A stretch of DNA of 64,000 nt. Source: Agromyces bracchium. Its GTDB lineage: Bacteria > Actinomycetota > Actinomycetes > Actinomycetales > Microbacteriaceae. The stretch is from contig NZ_WMLB01000023.1 of assembly GCF_009709675.1 (NCBI RefSeq), positions 124,001 through 188,000 of the forward strand. Direction: 5' to 3'. Made by a program: the position numbers and the translations under genes. Below, one piece after another: positions 53,701-62,100 of this stretch. The notes under the pieces were generated by a model that saw only the letters and a program-made list of their open reading frames with translations, had not been told where the DNA came from and did not search any database. Every line of letters begins with the position of its first letter. Position 1 is the stretch's first letter.

Positions 53701-53751
53701 GAGGTGGAGCGTCGGCATCGCCTCGAGGCTCGTCGCAGCGGCATCCGTCAT
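50710..53751 (-). CDS. EccC-like FtsK/SpoIIIE ATPase
   Basis: 1013 residues. Two hydrophobic helices (about 31-67) anchor the N-terminus. The first FtsK/SpoIIIE ATPase has Walker A GTSGSGKS at 393-400, LLVDFKGGAAF at 422-432 and Walker B LVVVVDEF at 491-498. A second ATPase-like domain has GAPGSGRT at 683-690 (Lys to Arg in the P-loop) and LVVVDDVD. This is the plan of EccC, the motor of type VII secretion, though with two rather than three ATPase units. The ATG at 53751 (MTDAAATS) is chosen over an Arg-rich extension to 53997. Last gene of the MoxR-DUF58-FHA operon. Confidence 0.82.
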   Translation of the reverse strand: MTDAAATSLEAMPTLHLPPVPPEPSRAPFPWIASAAPVAGAVAIWAVTGSVVSLAFAALGPLVAVATVLDARRSARRTRRAQVSARGAALDGLRSEVARRHELERVAAWRETPAVRSLPDRGVPAWSRRPPETVVVGSGRVASRVSIDGASTDDPEALRLVADAAVLADAPVRVGLAGGIGFVGRPALARAAARAAILQVAEATDPGRCRLVGPSTSWEWLAMLPHRASAPGVAVIRVAEADADPGDDAASDAVDVDRAPRAVPTETPIRDPDVIAVAPLAASLPPGLRTVVEVTSPRHALVHVTGAAPRAMVPELVSDAEASGAAERLARIAARAGIVPGPAVLPASVGLVALLAPADATTDRSSLAATIGLAAEGPVTVDLVDGPHALVAGTSGSGKSELLVAWITAMAARYGPDRVSFLLVDFKGGAAFQPVHGLPHVAGLVTDLDESEAARAVESIRAELRHRERVLAAAGVRSIAELPADVTLPRLVVVVDEFQAMIERFGELGAVVADAAARGRSLGVHLVLAAQRPNGVVREQVSANCGIRVSLRVLERADSVAVLGVDRAAHLDAARPGRGLVDPGGGRVVEFQSALAEPEAIAVAAARHAHVPPPRRPWLDPLPRRIGLDEIEAVLGAGAIDPSPGERAESDRLLLGVVDEPEAQRRSAASWNPEVDGALVVLGAPGSGRTALLDALATQVSRRHGAAAVQRLEGPRSAVWDALAAVREQASGRSRPEAGAPPARLVVVDDVDLRLTGWPEEHRLAALDALGELMRASRAGGPAIVLSAGRTGALGQGFRDAAPAHALLRHPNRADLVHAGGDGRLHRSDAPPGAGQWRGRTAQFLHADRPDAIARRHDAVPLRLDAGRRVALVSARPGPDADTLERILPGARVIRLADGPDAARCAQAEVDGVGVGDARVIIVGDADAWAAGWSLAAAARARAEIVVHGGGSELRALARDAGLPPLLDADRDQCWRVRPDRTIERAVWPPEYDGFRPSQPGSGTDSVRVVRRN

Positions 53752-53852
53752 GCCTCGAGCAGAGCAGAGCCCGTCCCGACTCCGGGACGTCCGGTGGATG
53801 CTGCGGCCTCCGGGCACGACGGGTCGCCCGTGGAGGACGGGCCGCGAGGGGC

Positions 53853-54473
53853 TCAGGCGACGACGAAGGCCTGCTCGCCGATCTCCACTCGACTCCCCCT
53901 CGGCACCAGCACCCGCCGGCCGGGTTCGCACCGCACGCCGCCCTCGCCCGGCCGGCGCACCACGGTGCCGTTCGCGGAGAATCGATCGGCGACCCACAGG
54001 ACGCCCTCGTGCTCGCCGAACTCGAGGTGGGTCTTCGAGACGGACAGTCCCCGGTCCACGATCTGGACGAGGTGCTCGAAGGCCTCGCCGGGCTGCGCGA
54101 GCGGCTTGCGCCCGACCAGCCCGCTCCCGCCGACGGTGACGACCTCACCGGTGGTGAAGGTGAGCACGAACCGGGCGGATGCCGCTGCGGCGGGCTCGGG
54201 CGGAGGCGGCGATTCCACCGTCGCGTCCGATCCCGCCGACCGTTCGGCCGCCTCGGCCCCGACGGTGTCGACGGCGTCCGCAGGGCCGGCGCCCCCGGTC
54301 TCGCCGAGCGAGACGCTCAGCACGCCGGATTCGGACCGGTGGATGACGAACGTGTCCCCGGGCCGTGGGTCCTGCGGCCGGCGCGACTCGGGAGTCGCGG
54401 AGGTGGAGCTCCCGCACTCGCCGCAGAACATCGCCCCCTCGGGCAACGCCGCACCGCAGATCCGACAGTTCAC
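53853..54473 (-). CDS. Zinc-ribbon and FHA domain protein
   Basis: 206 residues. CRICGAALPEGAMFCGECG at the N-terminus is a two-CxxC zinc ribbon. The C-terminal FHA domain (about 110-206) has GRKPLAQPG, LSVSKTHLEF and SANGTVVRR, the loops that bind phosphothreonine. A disordered acidic/Pro-rich middle joins them. The GTG start overlaps the transglutaminase-like stop (GTGA) after GGGAG. It probably reads Ser/Thr-kinase signals for the operon; no kinase lies in the window. Confidence 0.85.
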   Translation of the reverse strand: MNCRICGAALPEGAMFCGECGSSTSATPESRRPQDPRPGDTFVIHRSESGVLSVSLGETGGAGPADAVDTVGAEAAERSAGSDATVESPPPPEPAAAASARFVLTFTTGEVVTVGGSGLVGRKPLAQPGEAFEHLVQIVDRGLSVSKTHLEFGEHEGVLWVADRFSANGTVVRRPGEGGVRCEPGRRVLVPRGSRVEIGEQAFVVA

Positions 54474-56806
54474 GTCCCGGCTCCCTTCCGCGAGCCAGCG
54501 TAGCCGCCGAGCGAGCCGAGCGAGACGCGCGCCCTCGCGCGTTCGAGCCAGGACCGCGGCTCGTCCATGCGGCGCTGCAACTCCTCGACGGCCGCCCAGA
54601 CGCGTTCGTCGTCGCCGTCGCCCGGTCCGTCGGGGCCGAACACGGCCCGGTCGACGACCGAGGCGAGCACCGCCGGTCCCAGGCCCCCGACGACGGCGGC
54701 CTGCTCGGCGCGGGTCGCCGTCTGCGGCATCGGGTAGCCGTAGTCGGTGGCCTGGTCCGCGAACTCCTCCCAGCCGCCCTCGATCCGCTCCTCCGGGGTC
54801 GGTGCCCCTCGCCGCAGGCGACGACGGCGGGTCTTCGCCGCGATGACCGCGAGGAAGGGGCTGGCGAGGAGGGCGAGTGCAGCGAGGACGAGGCCCGCGA
54901 CGCGGAGGACGGCGAGGACCGCGTCGATCCATGCGTTCCCCCGGTCCGGATCCTCCGAACCGGAATCGGGCTCGGCGGCGAGGTCGTCGACGGGCGTCGG
55001 ATCCTCGGGGGGCGGGAGCGCGGATTGCGGGCGCGAGACGACCGTCGGCTCGTCGGGCTGCCGCTCGGGGATCGGCCGGACCTCCGGATTGGGATCGATC
55101 GCGATCCACGCGCCGTCCTCGACCTGGACCTCGATCCAGGCCTGGAGGTCCGCGCTCCGGAAGACGACGTCTCCGGACGGCACGCCCTCGCGATCGTCGG
55201 CGGCGGGCAGGTAGCCGACGACGACGCGGGTCGGGAAGCCGATCGAGCGCGCGAGCATCGCCGCCGCGACGGCGTACTGCTCGCCGTCGCCGACCATCGG
55301 CTTCGCGGTCGCGAGCTCCGAGATCCGGTCGAGCGCGTGGCCGGAACGACTGGGGACCTCGTCCTCGCCGATGCCGTGGCTGACATAGCCCTCGCGGTGG
55401 AATCCCTCGATGACGGCGGCGAGTCGGACCCCCGGCTCGTCCGAGGACCGTGTCCAGCGGTCGAGCAGGCGGACGAGCGCGTCCGGCGGATCCGGGGACT
55501 CCGGCAGGACGGCACCGCCGGGCCGGAGCCCGGCGTGGTCGACCGAGTCGGTCCAGGCGATCGAGTCGGCCGTGTAGCGGTCGTCGGTGCGCAGGCCCGA
55601 GCGCACGCCCGCGGTCCCGGTCACGTCGTTGTACGCGAATTCGTCTTCCAGGTCGCTCGCTCGCGGGCCGCCGAACGCGATGCGCTCGAGCTGGCCGACG
55701 CCGGGCACCCAGACGTCGTCGTAGGCGAGCACCGCGACCTCGAGGCGAACCGCCTCGCCCGGCGTCGCCGACTGGTCGAGTCGGTAGGGAAGCCGCGAGA
55801 ACTGCCCCGACGCGCCGGAGCGGTCGGTGCCGCCCACCGAGTAGACGATGCCGTCGTAGGTGTCGAGCGTCGCGATCCGCAGGCCCGCGCCGGCCGGGAG
55901 CCCATCGACCCTGAGCATCTCGACGTCGGCGATCTCGGGCGCGAAGGCAGCCCGGAAGGCCGCGAGCGGGCTGTCGTAGTCGTTCGGCTCGAACGGCGGT
56001 CGAAGCTCCGCCCTGACGACGTCCCGCGGTCCCGGCGGGAGCGCGAACGTCGCCGCCGTCGCACCGACGAGGGCGACCGCTGCGACGACGGTCGCGCCGA
56101 CGATCCGTCGCACGTCGGCCAGCGCAGACTCGGCCGACCGCTCGACCACGGCCGTGCGGCGCTCCGCGATGCCGACGCGCACGAGCCACGCGAGCGCGGC
56201 GACGAGGAACGCGACGCCCGACTCGAACGCGGCATCCTCGTGCACCACCCCCAGCACGATCCCGGCCACGAGCAGCACCGCAGGCGGGAGCAGCGCCGCA
56301 GAGGGTCTCGAGGTTCGCAGGGCGATCGTGACGGCCGTCGCCGTCGCGACGATCCCGAGGAGGAACGGCGGCACGAGCAGCGACTGGTAGGAGCCGACGG
56401 GAACGGAGATCGTCACCAGCTGCTTCCACGACAGCGCCACCGCGGCGACGAGCTCGACGAGGCCCTCGGCGGTCGGGAGGACCTCCGCATAGGCGCTCGA
56501 CGGCACGGCGACGGGCACGCCGAGCACGAGGTACGCGCCCGCGATGGCGGATGCGACGGCCCACGATGGCCAGGACCACACGGCGCCGGCGAACCCGATC
56601 GCCGCGCCGGTCAGGATCGCGATGCCGGAGGCGTGCACGAACGCCGGGCTCTCGTAGATCGGCCACCACGGGAGCATGGCCGTGGCCACCAGGGCGACGA
56701 CCATCGACGTGCTCACGATCGCGGAGCCGAGGCTCGCCCCGGCGATCCGGAGGCGCCCCGGACGCCGCGAGGAGCGCTCGCGACGTGCACCGGCGGTCGT
56801 GCTCAT
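54470..56806 (-). CDS. Membrane transglutaminase-like protein, catalytic residues replaced
   Basis: 778 residues. About six to seven hydrophobic helices span residues 20-255. An external region (260-580) ends in a transglutaminase core. VGDGEQYAVAAAMLARSIGF aligns with the usual GDCxxFA motif, but the catalytic Cys is Gly508. The His of HAWVEV is Gln555 (QAWIEV). The Asp (IAIDPNP, 571) remains. A final membrane helix (about 620-645) and a 130-residue cytoplasmic tail follow. Fold retained, protease/transferase activity probably lost; a peptide-binding role is inferred. ATGA overlap with the DUF58 gene. Confidence 0.85.
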   Translation of the reverse strand: MSTTAGARRERSSRRPGRLRIAGASLGSAIVSTSMVVALVATAMLPWWPIYESPAFVHASGIAILTGAAIGFAGAVWSWPSWAVASAIAGAYLVLGVPVAVPSSAYAEVLPTAEGLVELVAAVALSWKQLVTISVPVGSYQSLLVPPFLLGIVATATAVTIALRTSRPSAALLPPAVLLVAGIVLGVVHEDAAFESGVAFLVAALAWLVRVGIAERRTAVVERSAESALADVRRIVGATVVAAVALVGATAATFALPPGPRDVVRAELRPPFEPNDYDSPLAAFRAAFAPEIADVEMLRVDGLPAGAGLRIATLDTYDGIVYSVGGTDRSGASGQFSRLPYRLDQSATPGEAVRLEVAVLAYDDVWVPGVGQLERIAFGGPRASDLEDEFAYNDVTGTAGVRSGLRTDDRYTADSIAWTDSVDHAGLRPGGAVLPESPDPPDALVRLLDRWTRSSDEPGVRLAAVIEGFHREGYVSHGIGEDEVPSRSGHALDRISELATAKPMVGDGEQYAVAAAMLARSIGFPTRVVVGYLPAADDREGVPSGDVVFRSADLQAWIEVQVEDGAWIAIDPNPEVRPIPERQPDEPTVVSRPQSALPPPEDPTPVDDLAAEPDSGSEDPDRGNAWIDAVLAVLRVAGLVLAALALLASPFLAVIAAKTRRRRLRRGAPTPEERIEGGWEEFADQATDYGYPMPQTATRAEQAAVVGGLGPAVLASVVDRAVFGPDGPGDGDDERVWAAVEELQRRMDEPRSWLERARARVSLGSLGGYAGSRKGAGT

Positions 56807-58185
56807 GCGACCGATGCCGTCCTCGCGAGCATCGCCGTGAGGTCCTCGAGGTACCCGACCCCGTAGACCGACAGCCCGCCGACGGATCGCGCGGTCGCCT
56901 CGCCCTCGGCCGAGCAGCGCACGGCCACGGTCTCGATGCCGAGCGGGAGGCGCGACGCCGCCTGCCTCAGGTCGCCGACGGCGCGCGCGCCCCCGGTGAC
57001 GACGAACGCGAGCGACACGCCCGAGATCGACTCCGCCGCCGCGCGCGCCGTGTCGGCGAGGCTCGATGCGCGGTCGTCGGCCTCGACGAGGCACAGCGCG
57101 TCGAGCAGCCGGTCGCGCGACGCGGTGGGCAGCTCCCCGATCGCCGGTTGCCGTCGTCGAGGCGCACCGCCGCCGGAGACCGGCGTCGCGGCGGCGGGGG
57201 CGCGACGCGTGACGGCCTCGCGACGGGGCCGTTCCCTCCCCGAGACCACGAACGCGAGGCTCCTGGCATCGCGGATGGCTCGTGCGCCGATGGACGCCGC
57301 GACGCTCACCGCGAGCTCGAAGTCCTCCTCGTCCTCGTACGCGTCGGCTGCGAGGTCGAGCAGCACCATCAGTCGGCTGCGCCGCGTCTCCTCGAACTGC
57401 CGCACCATGAAGGTGCCGGTCTTCGCCGAACTCCGCCAGTGGATGTACCGACGGTCATCACCGGGCTGGTACTCGCGCAGCGCGTGGAACGCGATGTCGC
57501 TCGCGGTGAGGTCGCGTGTCGGCGACCCCTCGAGGTCGCGCAGGAAGCCCGTGCTCAGCGCCGACACCGCGATCGTGCGGGGGTGCACATGCAGCATCCG
57601 CACCTCGGACCACACGATCTCGCGCCGCATCAGCCCGACCGGATCCGCGCGCACCGTGCGGGCCGGACCGACCGGGACGACGCCGCGACGCTCGGTCGGG
57701 ATCGCCACTCGTTCATCGAAGGTGCCGCCTCGGGGCAGTGCGGGCACGAATCGCGAGACCACCCGCCGACCGACCGGCACCTCGATCCGCGCCCCCGAGA
57801 AGCGCCGGCGGCCGGGGTTCCGTGCGACGAGGTGCGCCTCGGCGGACTCGCCGACCGCGACGCGCGGAACGGGGAGCGAGAGTTCGATGGCACCGGCGCC
57901 GCGACCGGCCAGCCACGCCGAGGCGAGCGCGATCACGACCACCGCACCCCATCCGAGGATCGCGAGCTCGAGCCATCCGAACCCGTAGCCGAGGACCAGG
58001 GCGACGACGGATGCCGCGAGCACACCCCAGCCGAGGGGCGTCACGACGCTGCGACCCGCGCGCGTCCACCGCTCGACGACGGATGCCGCCTGCCGGACCG
58101 CGACGACCGCACGCGCGATCGTCACCGCGAGCAGGCCCTGCTTCGCGGCCTCCTCCGGGATGGACGTGCGGGTCTGGAAGGTCAC
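56803..58185 (-). CDS. DUF58 domain protein
   Basis: 460 residues. Two hydrophobic helices (about 50-90) are followed by a beta-sandwich region and the DUF58/vWA-like core: SPTRDLTASDIAFHALREYQ, PGDDRRYIHWRSSAKTGTF and MVRQFEETRRSRLMVLLDLA. DUF58 proteins pair with MoxR AAA+ ATPases and are thought to act with them as metal-dependent assembly factors. The GTG start overlaps the MoxR stop (GTGA). Confidence 0.9.
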   Translation of the reverse strand: MTFQTRTSIPEEAAKQGLLAVTIARAVVAVRQAASVVERWTRAGRSVVTPLGWGVLAASVVALVLGYGFGWLELAILGWGAVVVIALASAWLAGRGAGAIELSLPVPRVAVGESAEAHLVARNPGRRRFSGARIEVPVGRRVVSRFVPALPRGGTFDERVAIPTERRGVVPVGPARTVRADPVGLMRREIVWSEVRMLHVHPRTIAVSALSTGFLRDLEGSPTRDLTASDIAFHALREYQPGDDRRYIHWRSSAKTGTFMVRQFEETRRSRLMVLLDLAADAYEDEEDFELAVSVAASIGARAIRDARSLAFVVSGRERPRREAVTRRAPAAATPVSGGGAPRRRQPAIGELPTASRDRLLDALCLVEADDRASSLADTARAAAESISGVSLAFVVTGGARAVGDLRQAASRLPLGIETVAVRCSAEGEATARSVGGLSVYGVGYLEDLTAMLARTASVA

Positions 58186-59153
58186 CCGGCCTGCCTCGCT
58201 GAGGGTGGCGGTGTCTCGATGAGCACCTGGGCGATCAGGTTCGATGCCGTCACGCCGTCGAACTCCGCCTCGGGGTCGAGGATCAACCGATGCGCGAGGA
58301 CCGGCTCGGCGAGCGCCTTCACGTCGTCGGGCACGACGTAGTGACGACCGCGCCCGGCGGCGTGGGTCTTCGCGGCGCGCACGAGGGAGAGCGCCCCGCG
58401 GACGCTCACGCCGAGGCGGACCTCGGTCGCGGTGCGGGTCGCATCGACCAGTCGCGACACGTAGTCGTTGATGGTGGGGTCCACGTACACGGTGCGCGCC
58501 AGCGCGGCCATCTCCACGATCTGGTCGGCGCCCAGGCGCGGCTGCACGCGGTGATCGTGAGCGCGCTGGTCGGTGCCCTCGAGGATCCGGATGGTCGACG
58601 CGTGGTCGGGGTACCCGATCGAGGTTCGCATGAGGAACCGGTCGAGCTGCGCCTCGGGCAGCCGATAGGTGCCGGCCTGCTCGACGGGGTTCTGCGTGGC
58701 GATCACCATGAACGGCCGGTCGACGTGATGGGTCTGGCCGTCCACCGTGACCTGGCCCTCCTCCATCACCTCGAGCAGCGCCGACTGCGTCTTGGGGCTC
58801 GCGCGGTTGATCTCGTCGGCCAGCACGATGTTCGCGAAGACCGGGCCCGGGTGGAACTCGAAGGCTCCCGAGCGCTGGTCGTAGACGGAGACGCCGGTGA
58901 TGTCGCCGGGCAGCAGGTCGGGCGTGAACTGGACCCGGTTGCTCGTTCCCGCCACCGACTGCGCCATGGCGCGTGCGAGCGAGGTCTTCCCCGTGCCGGG
59001 GACGTCCTCGAGCAGGAGGTGGCCCTCGCTCAGCAGTGCGGTGAACGCGAGGCGGATGACCCGGTTCTTGCCGAGCAGGATCTCCTCGACCGCTCCGACG
59101 AGCTCGTCGAGGTTCGACGCGAATCGGGTGGCGTCCTCGGGGGTCATGGTCAT
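58182..59153 (-). CDS. MoxR-type AAA+ ATPase
   Basis: About 323 residues. Walker A EDVPGTGKTSLARAMA, Walker B VLADEINRASPKTQSALLE, sensor VIATQNPVEQAGTY and the RLPEAQLDRFLM arginine block are complete. MoxR proteins act as chaperone-like ATPases with vWA/DUF58 partners. Two starts are possible: ATG at 59153 with GAGGAG six bases upstream, or ATG at 59177 overlapping the giant-protein stop. The first is favoured by its ribosome binding site. Confidence 0.92.
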   Translation of the reverse strand: MTMTPEDATRFASNLDELVGAVEEILLGKNRVIRLAFTALLSEGHLLLEDVPGTGKTSLARAMAQSVAGTSNRVQFTPDLLPGDITGVSVYDQRSGAFEFHPGPVFANIVLADEINRASPKTQSALLEVMEEGQVTVDGQTHHVDRPFMVIATQNPVEQAGTYRLPEAQLDRFLMRTSIGYPDHASTIRILEGTDQRAHDHRVQPRLGADQIVEMAALARTVYVDPTINDYVSRLVDATRTATEVRLGVSVRGALSLVRAAKTHAAGRGRHYVVPDDVKALAEPVLAHRLILDPEAEFDGVTASNLIAQVLIETPPPSARQAG

Positions 59154-59173
59154 GCGGTGCTCCTCGTGGGGAT

Positions 59174-62100
59174 TCATCGGGACTCGAACCTCGCGGTGAC
59201 GCCCGCGACCTCAACATCCAACCAGACGCGGTCGCCGGGCTTCGCGCCGGCGACCTGGCAGGAGGTCGCGCTCTGGGCCGTGCGTCCGACGCGGTCCCCG
59301 TCGGCGCCGCACCGGAACGCGGCAGGAAGGCCGTTGTTCGCCGGAGCGGCCGTCCACGACCAGGTCGAGGTGGCCTCGTCGTACGACCGCCCCGGCAGCG
59401 CGAAGGTGAGCGTCGGCGACTCCCCGCCCGGGAACGTCCCCGACCACGGTCCGCACGTGCCCCAGACCGTGCAGCTTCGCACCTGGAAGCGCGCCGTCTG
59501 GCCGAACGGGCGATTGAGCAGCTGCCGCAGCCAACCGGTGCCCGAGAAGTCCTTCGGCGAGCCGACGCGAGCGCCGGCAGCGTCGATCGCGATGATCTGC
59601 AGTCGCTTCGTGCCGCCGTCGACGCTGTCGATGTAGCGGTCCCAGGTCTCCGCGTTGGACCAGTCCATCGCGCTGCCGACGTCCTGGACCGCGCCCGGCG
59701 CGGGCCGGACGACGGTCGTCGCGACCTCGGTCGAGACGCACCCGGCCCGGTTCCAGCCCCAGACGACGAAGCCGTACCGGGCCGATTCGACGTTGGTTCC
59801 GCTGAACTGGACGCTGGAGGCGCCGGGGCCGACGCGCACCATCTCGGCCACCGTGCCGCCGACGGTCGGAGCGACCACCGAGCCGGGCGCAGGGGTCGTC
59901 ACCGAGCAGGCCTGGGCCCCTCCGGGGACCGCCGTCTCGCCTTCGACGAGGCGCTGCACGAAGTACCCGGCGATGGCGTCGCCGTTCCCGCCGAACGGCG
60001 GCCATGAGACGACGACGGTTCCGGCGGCGGAATCGGCGTCCACCGTGATCCCTCCGGCGACGGGTGCGCCGAAGGGCGTCCCGGTCGTGCTCGCCTCCGT
60101 CCACGCGGCGAGCGCGGGCAGGGCGCCGTTGCGCGCACTGACGGTGATGCTCACCGAGCTGCCGTTGGCGAGTCCCTGCGACTCGACCGAGCAGACGGAC
60201 GCCGTGCAGGCGCGACCGGCGTCGACCTCGATCGGGGAACCGGCGATCCAGACGACGTAGGTGCTGACCGGACTTCCCGCGCCCGTCGACACGGGAACCC
60301 ATTCGACCCGGAGCCGCCCGTCGAGCGGGACCGCTCGGAGCCCGGATGCGGCCGGCGGGATCACGTCCGACCAGACCGGGGTCGGGAGCTGCACCGGCTC
60401 GCCGAGCCCGATCGCGTTGCGCGCCTGGATGCGCACGACGACCGCTGCGCCGGGCCCGTTGCCGAGCGTGGGCACGGTGCAGGTCGTCGCCCCGCAGTCC
60501 GACGCGGCGAGCTCGTCCCCTCCGTCGGGGTCGAGCAGGCTGATCCGGTAGGCCTCGATCGGCGAGTTGTTCGATGCGCCCGCGCCGAACGAGAGGTCCA
60601 GCTCGCCGTCGCGGAACCCGGTCAGGCGCGCGTCCGTGACGGGGTCGGGGCGATCCTGCACGGAGATGGTCACGGTGCCCCACGCGTAGCGACTCGAGTC
60701 GTTCGTGGCGTCGGCGACCTGGTACTCGAGCGTGGTGTTGACCGGTTCCGCGCCGGCGGAGACCGAGACGGAGAGGCGCGAGCGGTCGGCGTCCGGAACG
60801 ACGGTCAGTCCGGCCGGCAGGTTCTCGGCTCCGAGCCCGCGGACGCGGATGACGCGTAGCGGCGTGTCGGGGAACGGGTTGCCCGCCGCGTCGTTGTCCA
60901 GGACGTCGACGGCGGTCGTGAGGCCGCGGGGTGCCACGGCGACGTCCGGCGCGGGTCGCGCCAGGGGGCGAGTGGACGGGACGACGCGCAGCTCGATCCG
61001 GCCCGGCGTCCCCTCGACGCCATCGGCGGAGACGCCGACGGTGATCGACGTGCGGGTGCCCTGGGGCGTCGACTCCGACGCGCGGACGCGCAGTTCCGTG
61101 CCGTCGAGCGTGGCGCCGAACCCCTCGGGCACGTCGCCGATGACGCGGTACTCGAGATCGGCGTCGTCCGAGCCCGGCAGGCTCGTGAGGCGTTCGAGGT
61201 CGATCGCCTTCTCCTGGCCCGGCTCGAAGTCGATCACGCCTCCGTCGAACGCGGGCGGCTGCCCCGCTCTCGGCGTGACCTCGATGGGGATCACGACGGT
61301 TCCGGTGCGGCCCTCCGGGTCGTCGGCGGAGTCGCCGTCCGTGACGGTGAAGGAGATCGACGCCGGACCGAAGTACCCGGGCTCGCTGCGGAACCGGACC
61401 GTATCGGCGTCCACCGCGAGCTCGCTCCCGTCGGAGTGGGATGCGCGCACGGTCGCGGCGTCGGTGAGCCGGACCGGACGGCCGGATGCGGCGACCACGT
61501 AGTCCTCGAGGTCGAGGACGACCTCCTCGCCGGTCGTCACCTCGACCGGCGGCGCGTCCCTGCGCAGCTGCGGCAGCGCGTCGTCGCGCCCCGGCACCCA
61601 GATGAACGCGTAGGCGCGCAGGTCCGGATCGTCGGGGTGCGCGACGGAGTAGGGCACGATGCGACGCCGGTCCTCGACCTCGATGTGCACGGTGCCACCC
61701 GATACGCGCGCGCCGTCGGAATAGCCCGGGATCAGGGCGACGTCCGCGTCGGCGGCGTCCGCATCGGCGATGAAGACCTCGTCGAGCACGTCGACGTCGA
61801 CCTCCTCCTCGTCGAGCACGTCGGTCAGGCTCAGCACGATGTCGGCCGCCTCCGGCCGGGTGAGCGGTGCGTCGGGATCGGCGGTGATGCGCACGTAGCT
61901 CGAGGCGGTCGCCTGCCGTTCGTTCTCGACGGTGTAGATGGCGCCGTAGAGGCCCGGCCCGTTCGGCACGTCGACGACGACCATGTCGTCGACCCGCTCG
62001 ACGACTGCACCCGGGGTGTTCGCCTCGACATCGGTGAGGCTCAGCGCCGACCCGTCGGGGTCGGTGTCGTTCTCCAGCACCCGGACGGCGACCGTGCGGC

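Noticed and set aside
54470-56806. Calling this gene an active transglutaminase/protease
   Set aside because: The Cys and His of the triad are Gly508 and Gln555, so activity is not supported by the sequence.
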